A DNA stretch of 64,000 nt from CAVVAY01 sp963746465 (lineage in GTDB: Bacteria > Actinomycetota > Actinomycetes > JACCUZ01), in NCBI GenBank assembly GCA_963746465.1, contig CAVVAY010000004.1, forward strand, positions 186,001-250,000, given 5' to 3'. The position numbers and the translations under genes are program-made. This document shows positions 1 through 6,906 of the stretch, in pieces. The notes under the pieces were generated by a model. That model did no database searches, was not told the origin of the DNA, and was given only the letters and a program-made list of their open reading frames with translations. The stretch's first letter is position 1. Each line of letters begins with the position of its first letter.

Positions 1-8
1 GTGGCCGA

Positions 9-299
9 TCAGGCCACGCCGTCCCCGTCGCCCGGCTGGTCCGGCTCGTCGTCGGACCTGCCGAACCTGTGGGTGCTGACGAACTCCCGGGTCTCGTCGT
101 ACATCCGCGCGATGTAGCCCTCGAGCTCGCTGGCCTCCACCCGCCACTGCCCGCGGCCACCGATCTTGATCGCGGGCAGGTCGCCGGAGCGCACCAGGGC
201 GTAGACCTGGGCGGCCGAGATGTTCAGCGTCTCGGCGACGTCGGCGAGCTGGAGGAAGCGGGGACCAGGGCTCGCGGCCGGAGAGGTCGTAGAGGTCAT
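9..299 (-). CDS. HTH DNA-binding protein (excisionase/BldC-like)
   Basis: A 96-residue protein with one small winged helix-turn-helix of the excisionase/MerR-like class. Residues about 17-64 carry the fold: LADVAETL as first helix, then AAQVYALVRSGDLPAIK as recognition helix plus turn, then GGRGQWRV as the wing. An acidic, disordered tail follows. Upstream ATG-less extension was rejected because the family domain begins just after this ATG. A CATACT hexamer at 307-312 lies 7 nt before the ATG, so the mRNA may be leaderless. The gene is divergent from the SAF/CpaE pilus genes, 109 bp away, so control of those genes is plausible but inferred. Confidence 0.85.
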   Translation of the reverse strand: MTSTTSPAASPGPRFLQLADVAETLNISAAQVYALVRSGDLPAIKIGGRGQWRVEASELEGYIARMYDETREFVSTHRFGRSDDEPDQPGDGDGVA

Positions 300-340
300 G
301 TACCGCAGTATGCCGCCGGTAGCCTGCAGTTGCGGTGTGG

Positions 341-367
341 TGTCCACAGTCAGTTCGGTTGTGGACA
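341..367. repeat. Inverted repeat TGTCCACA-N11-TGTGGACA
   Basis: TGTCCACA at 341-348 and its reverse complement TGTGGACA at 360-367, separated by 11 bases, lie in the 109-bp gap between the HTH gene and the SAF-domain gene. The core TGTCCACA also matches actinobacterial DnaA boxes. It could be an operator for either divergent gene or a DnaA site; the sequence alone cannot decide. Confidence 0.6.
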
Positions 368-408
368 GGTCGCTCGGGGGCGGATCAGGCGTACGGCAGG
401 ATGAGCAG

Positions 409-1074
409 GTGTCCGAGCTCCCGGCGCCCAGTGCGTCCCGACTTCCGCGGGCCCGCTGGCTCGACGCCAGGCTGCTGGTGGGGCTGCTGCTGGTCCTGCT
501 GTCCGTGGTCGTGGGCGCCAAGGTGTTCGCCGACGCCGACCAGCGGGTCCGGGTCTGGTCGGTGACCCGCGACCTGGGTACCGACACCCCGCTCAGCAGC
601 GACGACCTGCAGGCCCGGTCGGTCAGCCTGGACGACGTGTCCGGGCGCTACCTGTCGGCTGCCGAGGACCTCGAGGGACTGGTGCTCACCCGTCCGGTCG
701 GCCGCGGAGAGCTGCTGCCGGTGTCCGCGGTCGGGCGCGCCGACGCGACCGAGCGGCGCCGGATCGTGATCGCGGTCGACCGGTTCGGGGTGGCCGGCAT
801 CGCCAAGGGCCGGGTCGTCGACGTCTACGTGGTCCGGAACACGGCCAGCGGCGCGGAGCCGTCACCTCCCGAGCTCGTGCTGTCCGGGGTGACCGTCGGC
901 GAGGACGTGAAGTCCGGCGGCAGCGCCTTCGGCGGCAGCGGGTCGCAGGCCGGCGTCACGCTGCTGGTCGAACGGGCAGACGTGCCCGACCTCATCGACG
1001 CGGTGGCGCACGGCGACATCTACCTCGTCCAGGTCCCGGCCGGGGCGGGTTCCCCGGCGGCGTCCGGCTCGTGA
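409..1074 (+). CDS. SAF-domain protein (CpaB/RcpC-like pilus assembly)
   Basis: A 221-residue membrane-anchored protein. A short positively charged N-terminus is followed by one transmembrane helix at about 21-40, then a SAF domain at about 49-110 (AFP/CpaB fold) and a beta-rich region ending in a Gly/Ser tail. CpaB/RcpC proteins of Tad pili have this layout and act in the envelope next to the secretin or outer layer. The GTG at 409 was chosen because it sits after a purine-rich stretch and directly precedes the membrane helix; upstream sequence in frame is not protein-like. It overlaps the next gene by 4 nt (GTGA), so the two are probably co-translated. The rest of the Tad machinery is about 41 kb away in this window. 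Confidence 0.8.
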   Translation: MSELPAPSASRLPRARWLDARLLVGLLLVLLSVVVGAKVFADADQRVRVWSVTRDLGTDTPLSSDDLQARSVSLDDVSGRYLSAAEDLEGLVLTRPVGRGELLPVSAVGRADATERRRIVIAVDRFGVAGIAKGRVVDVYVVRNTASGAEPSPPELVLSGVTVGEDVKSGGSAFGGSGSQAGVTLLVERADVPDLIDAVAHGDIYLVQVPAGAGSPAASGS

Positions 1075-2375
1075 GCGTCCCGGTCCTGGCGGCGGTCACC
1101 GGCGCGAGCTGGGAGGCAGCGCTGGTGGCGGGCCTGGAGCGGACGCCGACCGGCATCACCGTCGTACGTCGCTGCGTCGACCTGGCCGACCTGCTGGCCG
1201 CAGCCTCCACCGGCACCGCCCGGGGCGCCCTGCTCTCGGCCGACCTGCGCCGCCTCGACCGTGACGCCCTGGCCCGACTGGCCGCGGCCCGGGTCGCCGT
1301 GGTCGGGCTGTTCGCACCCGCCGACGAGCAGGCCGAGACCCGGTTGCGTCAGCTCGGGGTGGTGCACGTACTGCCGGCCGACGCCGCGCCGGCCGACATC
1401 GCTGCAGCCATGTCTGCCGCGCTCACCGACCAGGAGGCCGGCCAGGACGGGCGGGCCGGGACGGCGTGGAGCCAGCCGCTCGAGGCGCTGCCCGACGCGG
1501 CGGTGCCGGTCGACACCGCCCCGGCGGTCGAGCCGGGGACCGGCCGGCTCGTGGCGGTCTGGGGCCCGACCGGGGCACCGGGCCGCACCACGGTGGCGGT
1601 GACCGTGGCCGCCGAGCTCGCGGCGTCCGGCATCTCCACCCTGCTTGCCGACGCCGACGTCTACGGCGGGGTGGTGGCGCAGGTGCTCGGCTTCCTCGAC
1701 GAGGCGCCGGGTCTGGCCGCGGCGGCCCGGCTGGCCAACAACGGGCAGCTCGACGTGGCGGCGCTGGCCTCGGCGGCGCCGCAGGCGGCCCCCAACCTGC
1801 GGGTGCTCACCGGCATCTCCCGGGCCGACCGCTGGCCCGAGCTGCGGCCCTCGGCGCTGGACCAGGTCTGGGAGCTGGCCCGCAGCCTGGCCGCCGTGAC
1901 GGTGGTCGATCTCGGGTTCTGCCTCGAGCAGGACGAGGAGCTGTCGTTCGACACGGCGGCGCCTCGTCGCAACGGCGCGACCCTGGCGACACTCGCGGCG
2001 GCCGACACCGTGCTAGCCGTGGGCGCCGCCGACCCGGTGGGGATGCAGCGCCTGCTGCGCGGGCTGGCCCAGCTGCGTGAGGTGGTGCCGGGCGCACTGC
2101 CGCGCGTCGTGCTCAACCGGGTGCGGCGCAGCGCTGTCGGCGCGGAGCCGGAAGCCCAGCTCGCCGAGGCACTCGAGCGCTACGCCGGGATCCGCGACGT
2201 CGCCTTCATCGCCGAGGACCGCGAGGGCCTCGACGCCGCGCTGCTGCAGGCCCGGACGCTCGGCGAGATCAGTCCCGACTCCCGGGCCCGGGCGGCCTTG
2301 GCCGCCGTCGCCGCCGGTCTGGTCGGCCGCCCGGCACCGAAGCGGCGCCGGGGAAGACTGCGCCGCGGCGTCTGA
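1071..2375 (+). CDS. CpaE/TadZ-like ParA-family ATPase
   Basis: A 434-residue protein. Residues 1-130 look like a degenerate receiver domain, as in CpaE. From about 160 a MinD/ParA-type ATPase begins with a P-loop variant GPTGAPGRTT at 165-174, followed by LLADADVYGG (switch-like Asp) and VTVVDLG. In Tad systems CpaE/TadZ localises the pilus machine at the membrane. The second glycine-rich lysine is replaced by Arg (GRTT), which is common in this subgroup. The GTG start overlaps the stop of the SAF gene. The C-terminus is Arg-rich (RRRGRLRRGV). Confidence 0.85.
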   Translation: MSVPVLAAVTGASWEAALVAGLERTPTGITVVRRCVDLADLLAAASTGTARGALLSADLRRLDRDALARLAAARVAVVGLFAPADEQAETRLRQLGVVHVLPADAAPADIAAAMSAALTDQEAGQDGRAGTAWSQPLEALPDAAVPVDTAPAVEPGTGRLVAVWGPTGAPGRTTVAVTVAAELAASGISTLLADADVYGGVVAQVLGFLDEAPGLAAAARLANNGQLDVAALASAAPQAAPNLRVLTGISRADRWPELRPSALDQVWELARSLAAVTVVDLGFCLEQDEELSFDTAAPRRNGATLATLAAADTVLAVGAADPVGMQRLLRGLAQLREVVPGALPRVVLNRVRRSAVGAEPEAQLAEALERYAGIRDVAFIAEDREGLDAALLQARTLGEISPDSRARAALAAVAAGLVGRPAPKRRRGRLRRGV

Positions 2376-2387
2376 GGCGCGAGCGGC

Positions 2388-3590
2388 CTAGTGCCGGGCG
2401 ATCTCGGCCCGTGCCACCGAGCGGACGTGCACCTCGTCCGGCCCGTCGGCGATCCGCAGGGTGCGCGCCGCGGCGTACATGGCCGCCAGCGGGACGTCGT
2501 CGCTGACGCCGGCGCCGCCGTGCACCTGGATCGCGTCGTCGATGACCGCGCAGGCCATCCGCGGCACCACGACCTTGATCGCGGCGACCTCCGAGGCTGC
2601 CGCCTGCACGCCGGCGGTGTCGATCAGCCAGGCGGCCTTGAGCACCAGCAGCCGCGCCTGCTCGATCGCCATCCTCGCCTCGGCGATCTGGGCCGCCACC
2701 ACCCCGTGCCCGGACAGCGGCCGGCCGAAGGCCTCCCGCGACCCGGCCCGCTGCACCATCAGCTCGAGGGCCCGCTCGGCCATGCCCACCAGCCGCATGC
2801 AGTGATGGATCCGACCAGGACCCAGCCGGGCCTGGGCGATGGCGAACCCGGACCCCTGCTCGCCGAGCAGGTTGGTGACCGGCACCCGCACGTCGTCGAG
2901 CATGATCTCGCCGTGGCCGTGCTGGTCGTGGTAGCCGAACACCGGCAGCGACCGCACCAGCGTCACGCCGGGCGCGTCCATCGGCACCAGCACCATCGAC
3001 TGCTGCTGGTACGTCGGCGCGTGCGGGTCGGTGCGGCCCATCACGATCAGCACCGCGCACCGCGGGTCGGCCGCACCGGTGGTCCACCACTTGCGGCCGG
3101 ACACGACGTACTCGTCGCCGTCCCGCCGGATCGACGTGGCGATGTTGCGCGCGTCGGAGGAGGCGACGTCCGGCTCGGTCATCGCGAAGCCGGACCTGAT
3201 CCGGCCCTCCAGCAACGGTTCGAGCCACTGCTGCTTCTGCTCGTCGGTGCCGACCAGATGCAGCACCTCCATGTTCCCGGTGTCGGGGGCCGCGCAGTTC
3301 ATCGCCTCGGGTGCGATCTCGGGCGACCAGCCGGACAGCTCGGCCAGCGGCGCGTAGTCGAGCAGGGACAGCCCGGACACCTCCGGCAGGAAGAGATTCC
3401 ACAGCCCACGGCTGCGGGCCTCCGCCTTGAGGTCCTCGACGACCGGTGGCAGGTCGTGCGGCCGGCCGGCGGCCGTCGCAGCGCCGCGCTGCTCCGCGTA
3501 CACCTGCTCGGCCGGGAAGACCCGGTCGGTCATGAAGTCGCGCAGCCGGTCGAGCATCTCGGCGGCCCGGGCGCTGGGGGCGAAGTCCAT
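2388..3590 (-). CDS. Acyl-CoA dehydrogenase, ACAD10/11-like
   Basis: A 400-residue FAD-dependent acyl-CoA dehydrogenase with all three parts: N-terminal helices, the middle strand domain (AMTEPDVASSDARNI, then RKWWTTGA), and the C-terminal helical domain ending QVHGGAGVSDDVPLA. The terminal motif is RIADGPDEVH, with Asp where most family members have Glu; from memory of the family, ACAD10/ACAD11-type enzymes carry the same IADGPDEVH. The inner ATG at 3590 was preferred to the one at 3599 because GAGAGG then has a normal spacing of 9 nt. It is divergent from the APH-fold kinase and HAD genes, the partner domains of ACAD10, so a role in 4-hydroxyacyl-CoA breakdown is inferred. Confidence 0.92.
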   Translation of the reverse strand: MDFAPSARAAEMLDRLRDFMTDRVFPAEQVYAEQRGAATAAGRPHDLPPVVEDLKAEARSRGLWNLFLPEVSGLSLLDYAPLAELSGWSPEIAPEAMNCAAPDTGNMEVLHLVGTDEQKQQWLEPLLEGRIRSGFAMTEPDVASSDARNIATSIRRDGDEYVVSGRKWWTTGAADPRCAVLIVMGRTDPHAPTYQQQSMVLVPMDAPGVTLVRSLPVFGYHDQHGHGEIMLDDVRVPVTNLLGEQGSGFAIAQARLGPGRIHHCMRLVGMAERALELMVQRAGSREAFGRPLSGHGVVAAQIAEARMAIEQARLLVLKAAWLIDTAGVQAAASEVAAIKVVVPRMACAVIDDAIQVHGGAGVSDDVPLAAMYAAARTLRIADGPDEVHVRSVARAEIARH

Positions 3591-3621
3591 GGCGGCCATC
3601 CTCTCGCCGGTGGCCGGTACC

Positions 3622-3627
3622 TAGGAT
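3622..3627 (+). promoter_or_regulatory. -10 element TAGGAT, leaderless promoter
   Basis: TAGGAT ends 6 nt before the GTG at 3634. With initiation about 7 nt after a -10 box, the transcript would start on or beside the start codon. There is no Shine-Dalgarno sequence. Confidence 0.6.
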
Positions 3628-3633
3628 CGGCGG

Positions 3634-4680
3634 GTGACCTCACCGGGCGTCGACCAGGCGCTGGTGGACCCGGAACGTTTCGCCACCTGGCTGGGCAGCA
3701 CCGACGACGTGGTCGTCGTCTCGCGGCTCGGGGAGGGCCACAGCAACCTGACGTACGTCGTGACGTCCGGCGACCGCAGCTGGGTGCTCCGCCGGCCGCC
3801 GGCCGGTCCGTTGCTGCCGACCGCGCACGACGTGGTGCGCGAGTTCCGCGTCCTCGAGCTGCTGGCTCGCTCTGACGCACCGGTCCGGGTGCCCCGGCCG
3901 GTCGCGCTGTGCGAGGACGCGGAGGTGCTGGGCGCGCCGTTCTACCTGATGGAGCAGGTCGAGGGCGTCGTGGTGCGCGAGGCCGTGCCGGCCTGGCTCG
4001 ACGAGCCGCGCCGGCACGCGCTCGGCCTCGACCTCGCGACCGCGTTCGCGGAGGTGCACCGCGCCGACCCGCAGCCGTTCGTCGACGCCGGGCTCGGTCG
4101 CCCGAACGGCTACCTGGAACGGCAGCTGCGCCGGTGGGCCGGGCAGCGGGAAGGCATCCAGGCTGCGGTCGCCGCGGCCGGCGGCCGGGCCCGCGACCTG
4201 CCCGACTACGACCGGGTGCGCGACTGGCTGGCCGCCCACCTGCCGGCGGAGTCCGCGCCGGCCGTCGTGCACGGCGACGCCAAGCTGGACAACGTCGTGG
4301 TCGGGCCGGGGGAGACCCCCGCGGTCGCCGCGGTCCTGGACTGGGAGATGGCCACCGTCGGCGACCCGCGAGCCGACCTGGGCTACCTGCTGTCGTTCTG
4401 GCCGGAGCCCGGCGAGGCGCACCCGGTCGCCGGGCTGGTGGCCGACCGGGAGGGGTTCCCGAGTGGCGCGGAGATGGTCGCGGCGTGGGAACAGGCGACC
4501 GGTCGTACGGCGGGCGACCTGCGCTGGTTCGTCACCCTGGCCGACTGGAAGCTCGCCGTCCTGCTCGAGGCGTCCTACCACCGGCACCTGGCGGGCAGCA
4601 CCGACGACCCGTTCTTCGCCACCCTCGAGCAGGGTGTGCCCGCGCTGCTGGCCCGGGCCCGGGAGACCTGTGGTGGCTGA
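3634..4680 (+). CDS. APH-fold phosphotransferase (ACAD10/11 kinase-domain-like)
   Basis: A 348-residue aminoglycoside-phosphotransferase-fold kinase. It has the N-lobe (LGEGHSNLTYVV, WVLRRPP with the Lys-equivalent region), the catalytic HGDAKLDN at 213-220 with D215 as catalytic base and N220, and DWEMATVGDP from D236 as the metal-binding motif. This subgroup is close to the kinase domain of ACAD10/ACAD11 and to LvaA of levulinate catabolism rather than to drug-resistance enzymes. In those pathways the kinase phosphorylates the 4-hydroxyl of an acyl-CoA. The next gene overlaps its end by 8 nt, and the acyl-CoA dehydrogenase is divergent 43 bp away. A resistance role is unlikely. Confidence 0.88.
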   Translation: MTSPGVDQALVDPERFATWLGSTDDVVVVSRLGEGHSNLTYVVTSGDRSWVLRRPPAGPLLPTAHDVVREFRVLELLARSDAPVRVPRPVALCEDAEVLGAPFYLMEQVEGVVVREAVPAWLDEPRRHALGLDLATAFAEVHRADPQPFVDAGLGRPNGYLERQLRRWAGQREGIQAAVAAAGGRARDLPDYDRVRDWLAAHLPAESAPAVVHGDAKLDNVVVGPGETPAVAAVLDWEMATVGDPRADLGYLLSFWPEPGEAHPVAGLVADREGFPSGAEMVAAWEQATGRTAGDLRWFVTLADWKLAVLLEASYHRHLAGSTDDPFFATLEQGVPALLARARETCGG

Positions 4681-5323
4681 GCTGCGGGCGCTGGTCGTCG
4701 ACTGGGGCGGCGTGCTCACCGAGCCGCTGGACCGGGCGATCCGCGCCTGGGCCGAGATCGACGGCGTCGACTTCGAGCACTACGTCGGGGTGATGCGCGA
4801 GTGGCTGGGCAGCCAGCAGGGCGAGCTGGCGCGCGACAACCCGGTGGCGGCGCTGGAGCGCGGTGAGATCGAGGTTCCGCACTTCGAGGAGCAGCTGGCA
4901 GCACGACTGGGCGAGGTGACCGGCGTACCGATCGAGGGGGTCGGCCTGCTGCAGCGGATGTTCGACCAGTTCGAGCACGAGCCGGCGATGGCCGCTCTGG
5001 TGCTGCGGGCCAAGCGGGCCGGGCTGCGCACCGGGCTGCTGTCCAACTCCTGGGGCAACGAGTACCCGCGCGAGGGCTGGGACCAGATGTTCGACGCCGT
5101 GGTGATCTCCGGAGAGGTCGGCATGCGCAAGCCGGAGCCGGAGATCTTCGCCCACGTGCTCGAGCTGCTCGGCGTCCGGGCCGAGGAGACGGTGTTCGTC
5201 GACGACCTGCGCCCGAACGTCGAGGCCGCGGAGGCGCTGGGACTGGTCGCGGTGCACCACACGTCCTACGCCGAGACCGCTCCGGCACTCGAGCGACTGT
5301 TCGGCGTTCCGCTGCGCAGCTGA
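4673..5323 (+). CDS. HAD-family hydrolase (ACAD10 N-domain-like)
   Basis: A 216-residue HAD-superfamily protein of subfamily IA. Motif I is VVDWGGVLT, with the nucleophile Asp at residue 10 and Gly at the +2 position instead of the usual Asp, as in several IA members. Motif II is LLSNSWGN, motif III the Lys in RKPEPEIF, motif IV VFVDDLRPNVEAA. The start is one of two adjacent GTG codons (4670 or 4673); 4673 gives GGGAG a 7-nt spacing. It overlaps the kinase gene, so translation is probably coupled. In animal ACAD10 a HAD domain, an APH-fold kinase and an acyl-CoA dehydrogenase form one chain; here they are three neighbouring genes. Confidence 0.87.
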   Translation: MAELRALVVDWGGVLTEPLDRAIRAWAEIDGVDFEHYVGVMREWLGSQQGELARDNPVAALERGEIEVPHFEEQLAARLGEVTGVPIEGVGLLQRMFDQFEHEPAMAALVLRAKRAGLRTGLLSNSWGNEYPREGWDQMFDAVVISGEVGMRKPEPEIFAHVLELLGVRAEETVFVDDLRPNVEAAEALGLVAVHHTSYAETAPALERLFGVPLRS

Positions 5324-5388
5324 CGGCCCGTTCCCCTACGCTCGCACCGGCCACGCCGTCCGAGACCGGCCGTCTGGGGGACCTGCGC

Positions 5389-5799
5389 ATGCTCCGCTTC
5401 CTGCCCGTCGCGGTCGAGCTCTTCCTGCTCGTGTTCTGCCTGATCGACTGCATCCAGAGTGACGAGTCGCAGGTGCGCAACCTCGGCAAGGTGTGGTGGG
5501 TGCTGCTGATCCTGTTCTTCCCGATCGTCGGCGGCATCGCCTGGCTGGTGGCCGGTCGCCCGACGGGGCAGCCGCGGCGGCAGGTCCCGTGGCCGACCAC
5601 GCAGACGGCTGGCTTCCCCGAGTACGAGCGGCCGGGGCCGGCCAAGGGGCCGGACGACGACCCGGAGTTCATCGCCGAGATGCGGCGCGGCAACTCCGAG
5701 CACGAAGAGCTGTTGCGCAAGTGGGAGGACGACCTCCGTCGCCGGGAGCGCGACCTGGGCCAGGACGGCCCGGCCGGCGAGCAGTCCCCGCCTGCCTAA
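5389..5799 (+). CDS. PLD nuclease N-terminal-like membrane protein
   Basis: A 136-residue protein with two transmembrane helices at about 4-24 and 36-57 and a cytoplasmic charged tail. The pair of helices with CLIDCIQSDESQVRNLGKVWW and FFPIVGGIAWLVAGRP between and after them is the PLDc_N (phospholipase D nuclease N-terminal) signature; no nuclease domain follows. GGGGGA precedes the ATG by 7 nt. Function of these short proteins is unknown. Confidence 0.85.
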   Translation: MLRFLPVAVELFLLVFCLIDCIQSDESQVRNLGKVWWVLLILFFPIVGGIAWLVAGRPTGQPRRQVPWPTTQTAGFPEYERPGPAKGPDDDPEFIAEMRRGNSEHEELLRKWEDDLRRRERDLGQDGPAGEQSPPA

Positions 5800-5815
5800 C
5801 GCCCCCGGCGGGTGC

Positions 5816-5941
5816 TCAGGGCTGTCGGTTGCCCCGAGCGGCGTTGCGGCGCAGGGCGAGAGCCAGGTAGGCGGCGGCCAGCAGGCCGCTGCCCAGGACG
5901 AGCAGCAGGACGAGCGCCTCGACCGGTCCGATGGCGAACAT
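5816..5941 (-). CDS. Small single-pass membrane protein (41 aa)
   Basis: A 41-codon gene: MFAIGPVEALVL start, a hydrophobic helix over residues about 7-30 (rich in Leu, Val, Ala) and a basic tail ending RGNRQP. AAGGAG stands about 6 nt before the ATG at 5941, a strong ribosome site. It lies 23 bp after the HAAS-domain gene on the same strand and is probably the last gene of the PadR operon. I do not recognise a family. Its convergent neighbour ends 16 bp away. Confidence 0.6.
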   Translation of the reverse strand: MFAIGPVEALVLLLVLGSGLLAAAYLALALRRNAARGNRQP

Positions 5942-5964
5942 GGGTTACTCCTTCGGGTCGAGTG

Positions 5965-6459
5965 TCAGGCGGGTCCGGCGGTGATGAGCACCACCGGCAG
6001 GATGAGGACCATCGGCAGCAGGGCGATCGCGGACGCCACCAGCTTCTGCGGCGTGCTCCAGCGGTCCGACAGCCAGACGAGCAGGACGCCGAGCAGCAGA
6101 CCGATGCCCGGGAGCACGATGCCGCCGAAGGCCAGCGTCACCAGGGCAGCGACCTCCAGCCCTCCCCACGGCTGCCCGGCGGCGCCGGCCGGTGCCTCGA
6201 CCTGCATCGGGGCGGCCGTCGAGGGGTCGTCGCGCTCGGCCCGGACGATGTCCTCGGGAGGTCCCAGCCGGTCCAGGACGTTGCGCACCGACACCTCGGT
6301 GGGCTCCCCGGGTTCGGCCGACAGCGCGGCCCCGATGTGCTCGCGCACCTCCGCGAGCAGCTCCTCGCGCCGCTCCGGCGGCAGCCCCGCCGCCGCGGCC
6401 CGCAGCCGCTCGAGGTAGCCGCGGACGAGCTCCGCCTGAGGGTCAGCGTCCACGTTCAT
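5965..6459 (-). CDS. HAAS/DUF1700-type membrane protein
   Basis: A 164-residue protein with a cytoplasmic helical domain at about 8-75 (AELVRGYLERLRAAAAGLP, RREELLAEVREHI, VLDRLGPPEDIV), the HAAS signature of proteins paired with PadR regulators. Two or three hydrophobic helices fill 105-160. ATG 6459 has GGGAGG about 8 nt upstream. It overlaps the end of the PadR gene by 17 nt, the classic PadR-HAAS arrangement, in which the small domain is thought to act with the regulator at the membrane. Confidence 0.85.
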   Translation of the reverse strand: MNVDADPQAELVRGYLERLRAAAAGLPPERREELLAEVREHIGAALSAEPGEPTEVSVRNVLDRLGPPEDIVRAERDDPSTAAPMQVEAPAGAAGQPWGGLEVAALVTLAFGGIVLPGIGLLLGVLLVWLSDRWSTPQKLVASAIALLPMVLILPVVLITAGPA

Positions 6460-6835
6460 CCCGTCGTCCTCCCTGTCCTGGGCGCCCGTTCTGACCGGGC
6501 TCGAGCAGCTCGTCCACGGCGTCCCGGAACCGCGTCCACTCGTCGGTGAAGCCGGCGAGCGCACGCCGTCCCGCGGGCGTGAGCCGGTAGTACTTCCGTG
6601 GCGGTCCGGACTCGGACTCCTGCCACGAGGTCGTGACCAGCCCGTCCCGACGCAGCCGGGCCAGCAACGGGTAGATGGTGCCTTCGCTGGTGACGAGCCC
6701 GTCGACCGCTGAGAGCCGACGGACCAATTCGAAGGCGTACTCCGAGCCGTCCGCGAGCACCGCGAGGACGCAGTACTCGATGGTCCCGCGGCGCAGCTGG
6801 GTGAGCACGTTCCGGGCGGCCGCGCCGGGTTCCAT
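6443..6835 (-). CDS. PadR-family transcriptional regulator
   Basis: A 130-residue winged-helix repressor of the PadR family. The N-terminal winged helix covers about 10-85: LTQLRRGTIEYCVLAVL, YAFELVRRLS, then SEGTIYPLLARLRRDGLV as the recognition region and RKYYRLTPAGRRAL as the wing. ATG 6835 was chosen since the family domain starts there and TACCTT lies 7 nt before it, suggesting a leaderless mRNA. It leads a small operon with the HAAS protein and a 41-residue membrane protein, and probably represses its own operon, as is usual for PadR genes. Confidence 0.9.
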   Translation of the reverse strand: MEPGAAARNVLTQLRRGTIEYCVLAVLADGSEYAFELVRRLSAVDGLVTSEGTIYPLLARLRRDGLVTTSWQESESGPPRKYYRLTPAGRRALAGFTDEWTRFRDAVDELLEPGQNGRPGQGGRRDERGR

Positions 6836-6842
6836 GCCTCGC

Positions 6843-6848
6843 AAGGTA
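6843..6848 (-). promoter_or_regulatory. -10 element TACCTT before padR gene
   Basis: On the minus strand TACCTT ends 7 nt before the ATG at 6835. Position matches the other leaderless promoters of this window. Confidence 0.45.
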
Positions 6849-6906
6849 CTCGCCGTGGCAAGGCCCGGCAAGAGTCGGCCGTCCAAAGGCCCTGTCTGGG
6901 CGCCGG

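Noticed and set aside
2269..3402. Long open frames opposite or inside the acyl-CoA dehydrogenase and many other genes.
   Set aside because: High GC keeps antisense and shifted frames open; they are Arg/Pro/Gly-rich without family motifs.
3634..4680. Aminoglycoside-resistance gene.
   Set aside because: The APH fold is shared, but context with a dehydrogenase and HAD gene and the sequence type fit acyl-CoA-linked kinases far better.
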